From contig NZ_CP112880.1 of NCBI RefSeq assembly GCF_028747205.1, positions 4,278,001-4,342,000 of the forward strand: DNA of 64,000 nt. The letters are read 5' to 3'. Of the stretch, positions 8,878 through 17,005 are shown piece after piece (position 1 is the stretch's first letter; every line of letters begins with the position of its first letter). The stretch is from Streptomyces sp. CA-278952 (GTDB taxonomy: Bacteria > Actinomycetota > Actinomycetes > Streptomycetales > Streptomycetaceae). The notes beneath the pieces are model-generated. The model was given only the letters and a program-made list of their open reading frames with translations, was not told the DNA's origin and did not search any database. The position numbers and the translations under genes were made by a program.

Positions 8878-9384
8878 CGCCCCTGTTGGGTAGTTCGCTG
8901 CCCGTGCCGTCCGGCACGGGTCGCCTTCTATCTTCGCTGATGAAACCGCGCTCGCACGACGCCTTACCGGGTCTCTTTACCCGGATCTCGCACGTTTGAC
9001 CGGGGCGCCCGTCCTGACCTGCGGCTCGTCCGGCTCTTCACGCACACGCCTGGTTACTCTATGTATCACGGGGTGTGACCAGGAGCAACGACGGTGGCCA
9101 TGGGTTCCCGCCGCGGTTGCAGCGTTCGCGGAGCACGGCGTGTTCGTATGCGCCGTTCGAGAGCCGTCGGTGCGCCGGTCGGCCTCCTGCTGGTGAGGGT
9201 GGTGGTGCTCGGCTCCCCCTTCGTTCGGGTGAACCGGGCGGCTCGGCGGGGACCGGTGCCCCGCTCGGCCCGGCCGGGAACCACGGGACCGGTGGCGTAC
9301 GGCGCCGGGACCCGACGGGTGTGCGTACGGCATGTCGCTCACCGCGTATTTGGCACAGTGCCGCTCCACGATCAGAGGAGCGGG
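8878..9384. other. Divergent intergenic region of the T4S-like locus
   Basis: About 500 bp between the small membrane protein gene (minus) and the WXG-like gene (plus). Open frames crossing it on both strands lack ribosome sites and coding bias, so I regard it as non-coding. It must hold both divergent promoters. A less GC-rich patch at about 9340-9365 (CGTATTTGGCACAGTGCC) lies close before the plus-strand start; no known operator was recognised. Confidence 0.6.
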
Positions 9385-9804
9385 GTGAGCGGTGTGGGCG
9401 GAGTGACCGTGGTCGGGCAACCGAACGATGGCGGGGAGCGGTTCGGGGCGCCGGCCGGATCGGCGGGAGCGGCGGCCGGGGGCGGGGATCTTCGGCACAG
9501 CGGCGGTCCGTGGCTGCGTGCCGCCGGCGGAGCCGATCAACTGGTCGCGCACCTCCGCCCGGTGAGGGGCGAGCTGGAGGCGGCGCACCGGGGCTTGATC
9601 GCCGGAGCCGGGGCTCTGGACGCGCTGGCAGAACTGAACTCCGTGCGTGCCTCGTGGGAGCGCCGGATCGAGGGCGCGCGAGGCGAGTGCGGGAGCCTCG
9701 CCGAGAAACTGCGGGCGGTCGTCCGGGGCCAGGCGCAGGCCAACGAGGCGGTGAAGAGCGGCTTCGACGGGGTGAAGACGCCGGGCGGTGGCGGCGAGTG
9801 GTGA
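9385..9804 (+). CDS. WXG100-like small helical protein
   Basis: A 139-residue, probably all-helical protein. After a Gly-rich first third come two long amphipathic helices with LRPVRGELEAAHRGLI, then NSVRASWERRIEGARGECGSLAEKL, and a short Gly tail. Size, helical hairpin and position immediately before a secreted-hydrolase gene suggest a WXG100/ESX-type partner or chaperone, though a strict W-x-G is not present at the turn. GTG 9385 is preceded by AGAGGAG at 9374-9380; the frame upstream to 9094 has no support. Its stop overlaps the hydrolase start (GTGA), so the two are translated together. Confidence 0.65.
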   Translation: MSGVGGVTVVGQPNDGGERFGAPAGSAGAAAGGGDLRHSGGPWLRAAGGADQLVAHLRPVRGELEAAHRGLIAGAGALDALAELNSVRASWERRIEGARGECGSLAEKLRAVVRGQAQANEAVKSGFDGVKTPGGGGEW

Positions 9805-11621
9805 GCGGACGGGGCGGTGGTGCCGGTTCAGCCCTGACCTGGACCGCGTTACGTGAGGTGAAGTGCGCCGAACTGGAGCAGGCGGCGGACGGCTGGGGGC
9901 GGGTCAGCAACCGTGCCGACGCGGCCCGGGACCGTGTCGAGGGCCAACTCCTGCCCGTTCTGCGCAACACCCAGAAGGGAGAGGCGGTGGGCGCGGCCGT
10001 GGGGCGGCTGCGGAGGCTGGGGACGAACTTCCAGTACATCTACACCGAGTGCGGGCTGCTGCGGACCACGCTGAACAGCCTCGCCCATGAGATCAGGGCC
10101 CAGCAGCGTGTGTTGCAGGGGGCGCTGGACGATGCGGCGGCGCTGCGGTTCACCGTGCACGCGGACGGTTCGGTGGCGTATCCGGCGGCGGGCGAGGGTC
10201 TGGTCGACGGGAAGCCGTTGGCGGGCGGGACGGCGTCCGGGGTTCCGAACCCGGGCATGGTCACCCCTTCGGGTCTCGTAGCGCCCAACCCGAACGCCGG
10301 CAAGGCCCAGGACATCGCGGACCGGGTGGCGCAGGCCGTACGGACGGCGGCCGACGCGGACTGGCGGTACACCAGGATTCTGCGGTCGCTGAAGGCGCAG
10401 GAGGGACTGGGCGTCCCGGCCGCGACTTGGAAGGACGCCGCGGCCGATGCGGCGGCGGTGCGGGAGGCGGCGGGCAGCTACCTGAGGAACGCGATCCCGC
10501 ACGATGCGAGCCCGGCGGAGCGCAAGGCGTGGTGGGCCGGGCTGACGGACGAACAGCGGGAGGAGTACCTCGCGGTGTACCCGGATCAGATCGGCAACCT
10601 GGACGGGATCCCGGCCCTCGTACGGGACGCGGCGAACCGGGACAACCTTCAGCTGCTGATGGGGAAGCTGGAGGGGCGGGACGACGAGGATTCGGCGACC
10701 AAGCTCGCGGCACTGCGGGAGATCGACCGGCAGTTGAGGGCGGTGCCGCGGGCGGGGGAGCCGCCGATGTACCTGCTCGGCATCGGGGATCAGGGAAACG
10801 GTCGGGCGATCGTCTCGTACGGGAATCCTGATACGGCGCGGAATGTGGCGGCTTATGTTCCGGGGTTGAATACCTCGTTGGATGAGGAGTTTGCCACGAA
10901 CGACCTGAAGCGAGCTCGTGACCTGTCCATCGTATCGAATCGTCATGGTGAACCTGCCGCTGCAATCACGTGGCTCGGATATGACGCACCGCAGTCACCG
11001 GATGGGCTCGGGTCTCTTTCTGTCGCTGCGGATGGCAGAGCGGAAGATGGTGGCTTGGCCTTCCGTGAATTTATGGGCGGAATCGAGGTAGCTAACGAGA
11101 ATCAAGATCCTCACATGACGGCCATTGGTCACTCATACGGCTCGCGGACCGTTGGGTCCGCTGCGCAGTATCCAGGCGGAATTCCCGGTGTTGATGACAT
11201 TGTGTTCGTCGGGAGTCCGGGAGTGGGGGTCGATAGTGCGGACGCACTCGGAGTGGGTCGGGATCATGTGTTCGTCGGAGCAGCTGCCAATGATGTTGTG
11301 ACCAAACTTCCATCCAAGGGCGAGTTCGCGGTAGGAGCGTCCGAGATGCTGGTCGGCGGGCCAGTCGCAGCTTATGTCTTCGGTGGACTAGCCGACAGAG
11401 GGGACGACGATGTCTGGTTCGGCAAGGATCCGGCCAGTGAAGCATTCGGGGCCCAACGATTCGAGGTAGGAGCTGGGCCGCCCCTGGTCGGTGAGGGGAG
11501 GGTCACGATCGATGCCCACTCGGAATACTTCGACCCCGAGCTCGATAGGACGTCGGTCGAAAATATGGCCTTGATCGCCGCAGGGCACGCGAACAGGATC
11601 CAAAGAGAAGAGCCTCGCTAA
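9801..11621 (+). CDS. DUF1023-type alpha/beta hydrolase, copy 1 (helical N-domain)
   Basis: A 606-residue protein. Residues 1-110 are predicted helical (LREVKCAELEQAADGWGRVSN region) and resemble WXG/LXG targeting domains. From about 225 a conserved region begins (KAWWAGLTDEQREEYL, NLDGIPALVRDAANR) that leads into an alpha/beta hydrolase fold with nucleophile elbow GHSYGS (S445), a probable acid D498 (AAAND) and His H573 (DAHSEYF). No classical signal peptide is present, so export would need a dedicated system. GTG 9801 overlaps the upstream gene by four bases. From about 10,820 to the end, base composition and codon use fall sharply (about 53% GC in 11041-11100) while the reading frame is intact. 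The reaction is unknown; esterase, lipase or amidase are possible. Confidence 0.85.
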   Translation: MSGRGGGAGSALTWTALREVKCAELEQAADGWGRVSNRADAARDRVEGQLLPVLRNTQKGEAVGAAVGRLRRLGTNFQYIYTECGLLRTTLNSLAHEIRAQQRVLQGALDDAAALRFTVHADGSVAYPAAGEGLVDGKPLAGGTASGVPNPGMVTPSGLVAPNPNAGKAQDIADRVAQAVRTAADADWRYTRILRSLKAQEGLGVPAATWKDAAADAAAVREAAGSYLRNAIPHDASPAERKAWWAGLTDEQREEYLAVYPDQIGNLDGIPALVRDAANRDNLQLLMGKLEGRDDEDSATKLAALREIDRQLRAVPRAGEPPMYLLGIGDQGNGRAIVSYGNPDTARNVAAYVPGLNTSLDEEFATNDLKRARDLSIVSNRHGEPAAAITWLGYDAPQSPDGLGSLSVAADGRAEDGGLAFREFMGGIEVANENQDPHMTAIGHSYGSRTVGSAAQYPGGIPGVDDIVFVGSPGVGVDSADALGVGRDHVFVGAAANDVVTKLPSKGEFAVGASEMLVGGPVAAYVFGGLADRGDDDVWFGKDPASEAFGAQRFEVGAGPPLVGEGRVTIDAHSEYFDPELDRTSVENMALIAAGHANRIQREEPR

Positions 11622-12178
11622 TGGATAGAGCCCGATTGATTATCGTTATCACTCTTTTGGGGACATTGCTGGCAGGGTGTGCAGGGGATCGGGGTGGAGA
11701 CATGGATATGCAGGATGCGGCTGAGCGCGCCGATGGCTTGCTCGACAGCGTTCTAGCCGAGATCGAGCCGAGTGTACTTTGGGTGCACGGTCCGACGACG
11801 ACGGGAAGTTGCACGGTTACTCGGAGGCGGACGGTCATGACAGTCGTCTCTGCTCAGCGAAGAGGAAGTCTCCTGGGTGTAGTGGATCGGTTCTGGCGGA
11901 GGAGCGGCTATCGCGTGACGGCCATCAATAGCCATTTCGATGCTCCCGCGATCTTCGTGAAGACGCAGGAGGGGTTCCAAGTGAGCCTGACTGTCGCTGA
12001 CAAGGGTCAAGTGCATTTCGATGTGGACAGCCCCTGCGTCCGCCGTTCCGAAGTCGCCGACTCCACCAGCCGTGCCACAGCGTTTCTCGATCCGGAAGCG
12101 CGGCTCATCCCCCGCCCCAACATTCACTCCGAATTCTGGTCGGCAGGAGCCCCCGGGGTGGCGGCATCAGGGTCGTGA
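11621..12178 (+). CDS. Lipoprotein paired with hydrolase copy 1
   Basis: A 185-residue putative lipoprotein with lipobox LLAGC (Cys20) after a short signal peptide. The mature part contains MDMQDAAERADGLLDSVL, WVHGPTTTGSC and SPCVRRSEVA, all shared with the paralogue at 14844-15428. The two cysteines outside the lipobox could form a disulfide. ATG 11621 overlaps the hydrolase stop (TAATG). Codon use is as low in GC as in the 3' half of the hydrolase gene, so the two arrived or changed together. A lipoprotein translated from the same message as a secreted hydrolase suggests self-protection or a partner role; this is inferred. Confidence 0.85.
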   Translation: MDRARLIIVITLLGTLLAGCAGDRGGDMDMQDAAERADGLLDSVLAEIEPSVLWVHGPTTTGSCTVTRRRTVMTVVSAQRRGSLLGVVDRFWRRSGYRVTAINSHFDAPAIFVKTQEGFQVSLTVADKGQVHFDVDSPCVRRSEVADSTSRATAFLDPEARLIPRPNIHSEFWSAGAPGVAASGS

Positions 12179-12333
12179 TCGGGGCAAGCTGGCTCAACTG
12201 GGTCGGTAGGTAAGGGTTTTGAGCCCTGTATTGGGCCCTGGGGCCCATGTCGTGTCCCCTGCCCGTGTGGTCGCATACGCGGAGTGACTGATCTGTCGCC
12301 CGTTCCGCCCACTCACGAGGTAGGGGACTGCTC

Positions 12334-14847
12334 TTGTCCGGCATACGAAGAAGCGCGGTCCCTGTTGGCGTCGATGTAAGCGCTGCCGTAGCGGATTCGG
12401 GGCGGTTGATGCCCCGGCCGTTGCAGGCGGTGCTGATCCTTCTTCACGTTCTCTTCGTGGCCACCCTGGTGGGCGCGGTCAGGGCCCTGTCGACGGCGGC
12501 CTCGGTGGACGCTGTCGACGGGTACCTCCTCGGGCTGTTGCTCTACGCGTCGTTACCCGGCATCGGCGCCTTCGTGCTGTCGCTGTACGTCCGTAAGGGC
12601 GGCGTCCGGGTCTGGTACGGGCTTCTCGCCGTTCAGGCGTGGATCGTCCTCGGCGCCCTCGCCGAGCTGAGCGGCGGGGCCGGGGCGGGGGGTGTCGCCC
12701 GGCTGGTGATACCGACGGCCGGCATCGTGCTGCTGTGCCGGCCGGGGAGCCGTCGATGGTTCCGGAGCGGTCTGGAGCAGCGGGCCGAGCAACGGCTGTT
12801 CAGCCTCGGCCGGATGATGAAGCTCCGCCGCGACGCCGGGCAGACCGCGCTGGAGTATCTGGGCCTCGTCCTCGTGGTCGTCGCGCTCGTCGGCGGGCTG
12901 ACGGCCACCGGAACCGGCAGGCAGCTCACCGCAGAGATCCGTAGCGCGATCTGCGAACTCACCGGTGGCTCGTGCCCGGCGTCGGGGCAGGACGTCGTGG
13001 CCGGCGGCGGAAGCGCCGGCGGGAGCGGCAACGGCAGCGGCGGCGGTGACGGCAGCGGTGTCGGCAGCGGTGACGATGATGCTTCGGGTGCCGGTACGGA
13101 CGGGGGTGCTGGTGCCGACGGCGGCGGTGGTGACGAGTCCAGTCTTACCGGGGGTGTCGGCGGTGCCGATACCAGCGGTGGCACGCGTGACACCGGAGGG
13201 ACCGCGACCACCGGAAGCACTGGCGGCACTGGCGGTACCGGCGGCGCTGGTGGAACTGGGGGAGACCGCGGCAGTACCGCCGGGAGCGCCAGCAGCGGCG
13301 GCAGCGGCTCCGGTGACGCCGTCGGCTCCGGGAACGCTTCAGGTGCCCAAGGGGGTGACCAAGGCGGCGGTGCCTTTCCCCCGAGCGATTCCCTTGTGCC
13401 GGTCGACGCGGGTAGACCCGCGGACCCCCATGGCGGCGGGTTCCTCGACGGGTTCCTCAGGGACGGGCTGGGCGGCGACGTGCAAGGGGTCGTCGACGCG
13501 GTGCTGCGGCCGGGCGAGAGCGGTCAGCGCATCGTCGACCAGTGGGGGCGCGACACCCAGGGCGCGGGTGAGAAATGGGGGCGGGGCGACTACGTCGGCG
13601 CTGTCTGGGACTGGAACAAGGCGGTCGGCGGCGCCGGCGCCGGGCTGGCGATACCCGGCTCCGGGGCGCGGGTCGACGCCGAGGTGCGGGACGCCGAGCG
13701 CGCGCACCTGAGCGGGCGGATCCCGCAGAACGCCACGCCCGCCGGGAACAAGGCCTGGTGGGACGGGCTCTCGCCCGAGGAGCGCGATCGGTACATCGAG
13801 CTTGTCCCGGAGCGGATCGGCAATCTCGACGGCATCCCGGTCCTCGCGCGCGACGCCGCCAACCGCAGGAATCTCCCCGCGCTCATCGACAAGCTGGAGG
13901 GCGTCGACACCGACAAGGCCCGTGACCAGCTGGCCGGGCTGCGGGAGATCGAGCGGCAGCTCGAGGAGGACGGGAAGCCGCCCATGTATCTCATCGGGAT
14001 CGGTGACGAGGGCAACGGGCGGGCCATCGTCTCGTTCGGCAATCCGGACGCCTCCCAGCACGTGTCGGCATACGTACCGGGGCTCAACACCTCGCTCGAC
14101 GAGGAGTTCGCCAAGAACGACCTCGGGCGGGCCCGGGACACCGCGATCGGGGCGCAGGGGTACGACGACTCGACTGCGTCCATCGTCTGGCTCGGGTACG
14201 ACGCGCCGCAGCTGCCGGACAAGGACGGGGCGGCGGGCTACTTCGCCGTCATGGGCACGGGGCGCGCCGAGAAGGGCGGGGCGGCCTACCGCGACTTCAT
14301 GGGCGGGATCTCCGTGACCAACCAGAACAAGGACCCGCACATGACGGCCATCGGACACTCCTACGGGTCCCGGACCGTGGGCGCCGCCGCGGCCCGGCCC
14401 GGCGGGATCCCCGGGGTCGACGACATCATCCTGGTCGGCAGTCCGGGGGTCGGCGTCGACCACGCCGTGGACCTCGGTGTCGGCAGTGAGCACGTCTTCG
14501 TGGGGGCCGCCGCCAACGACCCGGTGACCAAGCTGCCCTCGAAGACCCAGGTGGTGGTGGGCGGCATCGGGCTGGCCCTGGGCGGCCCCGGTGGGGCCTA
14601 TCTGGGCGGCGATCTGGCCGATCCGGGCGACGACGACCTGTGGTTCGGGAAGGATCCGGCGAGCAAGGCGTTCGGGGCGCGGCGCTTCCCGGTGGCCGAC
14701 GGACCGCCGCTCGTCAGTGGGAGCGGTGTCAGTCTGGACTCGCACTCGAACTACTTCAGCCCGGAACGCGATGCCGTGTCCGCGGACAGCATCGCCCTGA
14801 TCGTGTCGGGCAACGCCGACCGGCTCAAGATGGAGGAACCGAAGTGA
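12334..14847 (+). CDS. DUF1023-type alpha/beta hydrolase, copy 2, with Flp-pilin-like membrane segment
   Basis: An 837-residue multidomain protein. Residues 26-160 form four membrane helices; 161-190 read MMKLRRDAGQTALEYLG followed by a hydrophobic helix, the signature of Flp/TadE-type pilin signals; 220-365 is an extreme Gly/Ser/Asp linker; the rest is a DUF1023-like hydrolase with S676 (GHSYGS), D729 and H804 (DSHSNYF), closely similar to copy 1 along the whole catalytic part. The open frame starts with TTG 12334; ATG 12409 is equally plausible, and ATG 12814 would yield only the pilin-type signal plus hydrolase. Codon use is normal high GC. The hydrolase is expected on the outer face of the membrane. 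Confidence 0.82.
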   Translation: MSGIRRSAVPVGVDVSAAVADSGRLMPRPLQAVLILLHVLFVATLVGAVRALSTAASVDAVDGYLLGLLLYASLPGIGAFVLSLYVRKGGVRVWYGLLAVQAWIVLGALAELSGGAGAGGVARLVIPTAGIVLLCRPGSRRWFRSGLEQRAEQRLFSLGRMMKLRRDAGQTALEYLGLVLVVVALVGGLTATGTGRQLTAEIRSAICELTGGSCPASGQDVVAGGGSAGGSGNGSGGGDGSGVGSGDDDASGAGTDGGAGADGGGGDESSLTGGVGGADTSGGTRDTGGTATTGSTGGTGGTGGAGGTGGDRGSTAGSASSGGSGSGDAVGSGNASGAQGGDQGGGAFPPSDSLVPVDAGRPADPHGGGFLDGFLRDGLGGDVQGVVDAVLRPGESGQRIVDQWGRDTQGAGEKWGRGDYVGAVWDWNKAVGGAGAGLAIPGSGARVDAEVRDAERAHLSGRIPQNATPAGNKAWWDGLSPEERDRYIELVPERIGNLDGIPVLARDAANRRNLPALIDKLEGVDTDKARDQLAGLREIERQLEEDGKPPMYLIGIGDEGNGRAIVSFGNPDASQHVSAYVPGLNTSLDEEFAKNDLGRARDTAIGAQGYDDSTASIVWLGYDAPQLPDKDGAAGYFAVMGTGRAEKGGAAYRDFMGGISVTNQNKDPHMTAIGHSYGSRTVGAAAARPGGIPGVDDIILVGSPGVGVDHAVDLGVGSEHVFVGAAANDPVTKLPSKTQVVVGGIGLALGGPGGAYLGGDLADPGDDDLWFGKDPASKAFGARRFPVADGPPLVSGSGVSLDSHSNYFSPERDAVSADSIALIVSGNADRLKMEEPK

Positions 14848-15428
14848 GTCGAGCGAAGCGGGCTCTGCCCCTCGGCGCGGTCGTCCTTGCCCTGGGGGTG
14901 GTGCTGTCCGGGTGCGGCAGTGAGGACGGAAGCGCGCGCGACGGCGGCGTGAGCACCGGGAAGGAGCGCGGGATGGACATGCAGGAGGCTGCCGAGCAGT
15001 CCGACGCGATGCTGGACGCCGTCCTGAAGGGCATCGACCCCGATGTGCGGTGGGCGCACGGGCCGACCACCACCCGCGCCTGCGGTGTGACCCGTCGGCG
15101 GGCCGTCATGACCGTCGTCTCCCCCGAACTCCGTCAGACGTTCCTGGACCGTGCGGAGACGTTCTGGCGGAAGAACGACTACCGGATCAAGGCGGTCAAC
15201 AAGGATGAGAAGTTCCCGGCGGTCTACGCGGTCACGAAGAGCGGTTTCGGTGTCAGCGTCTCCTTCCGGGGGAAGGGACAGGCCTTCCTGGAGGCCGACA
15301 GCCCGTGCGTGAAGGAGTCCGATGTCGCCGCTCCCACCGCCGAGCCGAACGGTCCGGCGTACAAGGACGTCTATCCGCTGCCCCGTCCCAACGTGCGCTC
15401 CGACTTCTGGTCGGGGGACGGCGGCTGA
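14844..15428 (+). CDS. Lipoprotein paired with hydrolase copy 2
   Basis: A 194-residue putative lipoprotein with signal peptide and lipobox VLSGC (Cys24). It shares MDMQEAAEQSDAMLDAVL, WAHGPTTTRAC and SPCVKESDVA with the lipoprotein at 11621-12178, so hydrolase and lipoprotein were duplicated together. GTG 14844 overlaps the hydrolase stop codon by four bases (GTGA). The stretch after the lipobox (about 25-45) is polar and flexible. The role is unknown; co-translation with a surface hydrolase suggests protection or activity control. Confidence 0.86.
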   Translation: MSRAKRALPLGAVVLALGVVLSGCGSEDGSARDGGVSTGKERGMDMQEAAEQSDAMLDAVLKGIDPDVRWAHGPTTTRACGVTRRRAVMTVVSPELRQTFLDRAETFWRKNDYRIKAVNKDEKFPAVYAVTKSGFGVSVSFRGKGQAFLEADSPCVKESDVAAPTAEPNGPAYKDVYPLPRPNVRSDFWSGDGG

Positions 15429-15562
15429 GGCCGCGTCACCCATGGTGCCGGTGAGCCGTCGGCGCCCCCGTGTGCTTCGGGTGCGCCGGGTGTGCCGCGG
15501 ATGACTCGTACACACCGTCGAAAACGGCTCTGAAGCGCGCCCCGATGGGGGATGGTTGAGGG

Positions 15563-16573
15563 GTGCGGAAATTCTGGGTGTTCGGTGGCATCGGCGTCGG
15601 CATGGTCATGTGCTTCCTGGCGCTGCTCGTCGTCGGTACGTACTCCGCCGCCGCCGGGCTCGCCGGGCCGGGGGGCGGCGGTGCAGTCGCGCTGGCCAAG
15701 GGGGCGGTCCCGGCGCGGTTCCAGCCGCTGGTGCAGAAGTGGGGCAACCTCTGCCCCGCCATCAACCCGGCGCTGCTGGCCGCGCAGTTGTACCAGGAGA
15801 GCGGCTGGAACCCGCAGGCGCAGAGTCACGCCGCCGCGCAGGGCATCGCCCAGTTCATCCCCGGTACGTGGGCCACGCACGGGATCGACGGCAACGGCGA
15901 CGGCAAGCGGGACGTGTGGGACCCCGCCGACGCGATCCCCTCGGCCGCCTCGTACGACTGTGAGCTCGCCGGGTACGTGAAGAAGGTGCCGGGCGACCCG
16001 ACGAGCAACATGCTCGCCGCGTACAACGCCGGCGCGTACGCGGTGATCAAGTACGGCGGCGTCCCGCCGTACAAGGAGACGCAGAACTACGTCAGGATCA
16101 TCCGCTCGCTGGAGAAGAGCTTCGCCCGGCCCGTCGGCCGCGTCACGCCCTCCCGGCAGGCCGCCGGGGCCCTCTACTTCGCACAGAAGAAGCTCGGCAC
16201 GCCGTATCTGTGGGGCGGTAACGGGACGCCGGAGCAGCAGGGCCGGTTCGACTGTTCGGGACTGACCCAGGCGGCGTACCGGACCGTCGGCATCGAGCTG
16301 CCGCGCGTCGCCAACGACCAGTACAACGCGGGCCCGCATCCCTCGCGGGACGAGCTGCTGCCGGGGGATCTGGTGTTCTTCTCCGACGACCTCACCAACT
16401 CGCGTGCGATCCGGCACGTCGGGATGTACGTCGGGGGCGGCTATATGATCAACGCGCCGTTCACCGGCTCGGTCATCCGGTTCGACAAGATCGATACGCC
16501 GGACTACTTCGGTGCGACACGGGTCACGAAGGACGGCGCCGCCGCCCTTCCGACGGATCTGCCCACGGGGTGA
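15563..16573 (+). CDS. Bifunctional lytic transglycosylase / NlpC-P60 endopeptidase
   Basis: A 336-residue cell-wall hydrolase with an N-terminal membrane anchor or signal (11-30). The first domain is an SLT-type lytic transglycosylase with catalytic E79 in YQESGWNP, GIAQFIPGTW and AAYNAGAYA; the second is an NlpC/P60 cysteine peptidase with C231 (FDCSGL), H285 (RHVGMYVGGG) and probable third residue N297. The same pair of domains is used by the VirB1-like/TcpG-like enzymes of Gram-positive conjugation systems to open peptidoglycan for the channel. Its position at the end of the T4S-like locus fits that role. Start GTG 15563 is preceded by a modest TGAGGG. Confidence 0.9.
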   Translation: MRKFWVFGGIGVGMVMCFLALLVVGTYSAAAGLAGPGGGGAVALAKGAVPARFQPLVQKWGNLCPAINPALLAAQLYQESGWNPQAQSHAAAQGIAQFIPGTWATHGIDGNGDGKRDVWDPADAIPSAASYDCELAGYVKKVPGDPTSNMLAAYNAGAYAVIKYGGVPPYKETQNYVRIIRSLEKSFARPVGRVTPSRQAAGALYFAQKKLGTPYLWGGNGTPEQQGRFDCSGLTQAAYRTVGIELPRVANDQYNAGPHPSRDELLPGDLVFFSDDLTNSRAIRHVGMYVGGGYMINAPFTGSVIRFDKIDTPDYFGATRVTKDGAAALPTDLPTG

Positions 16574-17005
16574 CGGATGTCTCCCGGATGTCTCCCGCGC
16601 ATCCCCTGGCGGTGCCCGGCGGTTCCCGGTGTCCTTCCGTAAGGGTGTACCGTCCGGGGCTTCCGGAGCGGCCCAGGGTGCTGACGGGCAGTCGGCCGTG
16701 GTCGGAACTCTCTGTGAAGCCTGGGCCCTGAGCTGCGATGACGAGTCACTCTTCGATAACGTCATGGTGATCATTCGGTGGAGAGCGGAACGCACACGAC
16801 GACCGGGCCGTTCCCTGGACAGGGGACGGGAACGGCAGCGCACCGACCATGCGTCCGCACTGACCACGCGTCGCAGCAGTGATGCAGTACGGCGATGGTG
16901 TGCAGTGCGTTAGCGGTCAGCACCGGACACGGGGGTTCGACCACGGCGGCGTGCAAGGACGCGCGTCGCAGCAGAAGAAGCAGACAAGGCAAGGGGCCGC
17001 AGCAG
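16574..17005. other. Intergenic region before the PAP2 gene
   Basis: About 430 bp without a convincing gene. Frames crossing it (16512-16913 and the upstream extension of the PAP2 frame to 16895) have no ribosome site. The middle (about 16735-16790) is AT-richer, with CTCTTCGATAACGTCATGG, and may hold the promoter of the downstream phosphatase. I see no riboswitch or strong terminator. Confidence 0.5.

Noticed and set aside
1406..16573. The T4S-like locus as an integrated conjugative element
   Set aside because: No relaxase, FtsK-type TraB, integrase, tRNA att site or direct flanking repeats were seen; the neighbours are core genes. The coupling-like protein lacks a P-loop.
16512..16913. A plus-strand frame of 133 codons
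   Set aside because: It begins inside the NlpC/P60 gene in another frame, has no ribosome site and no coding bias after 16573.
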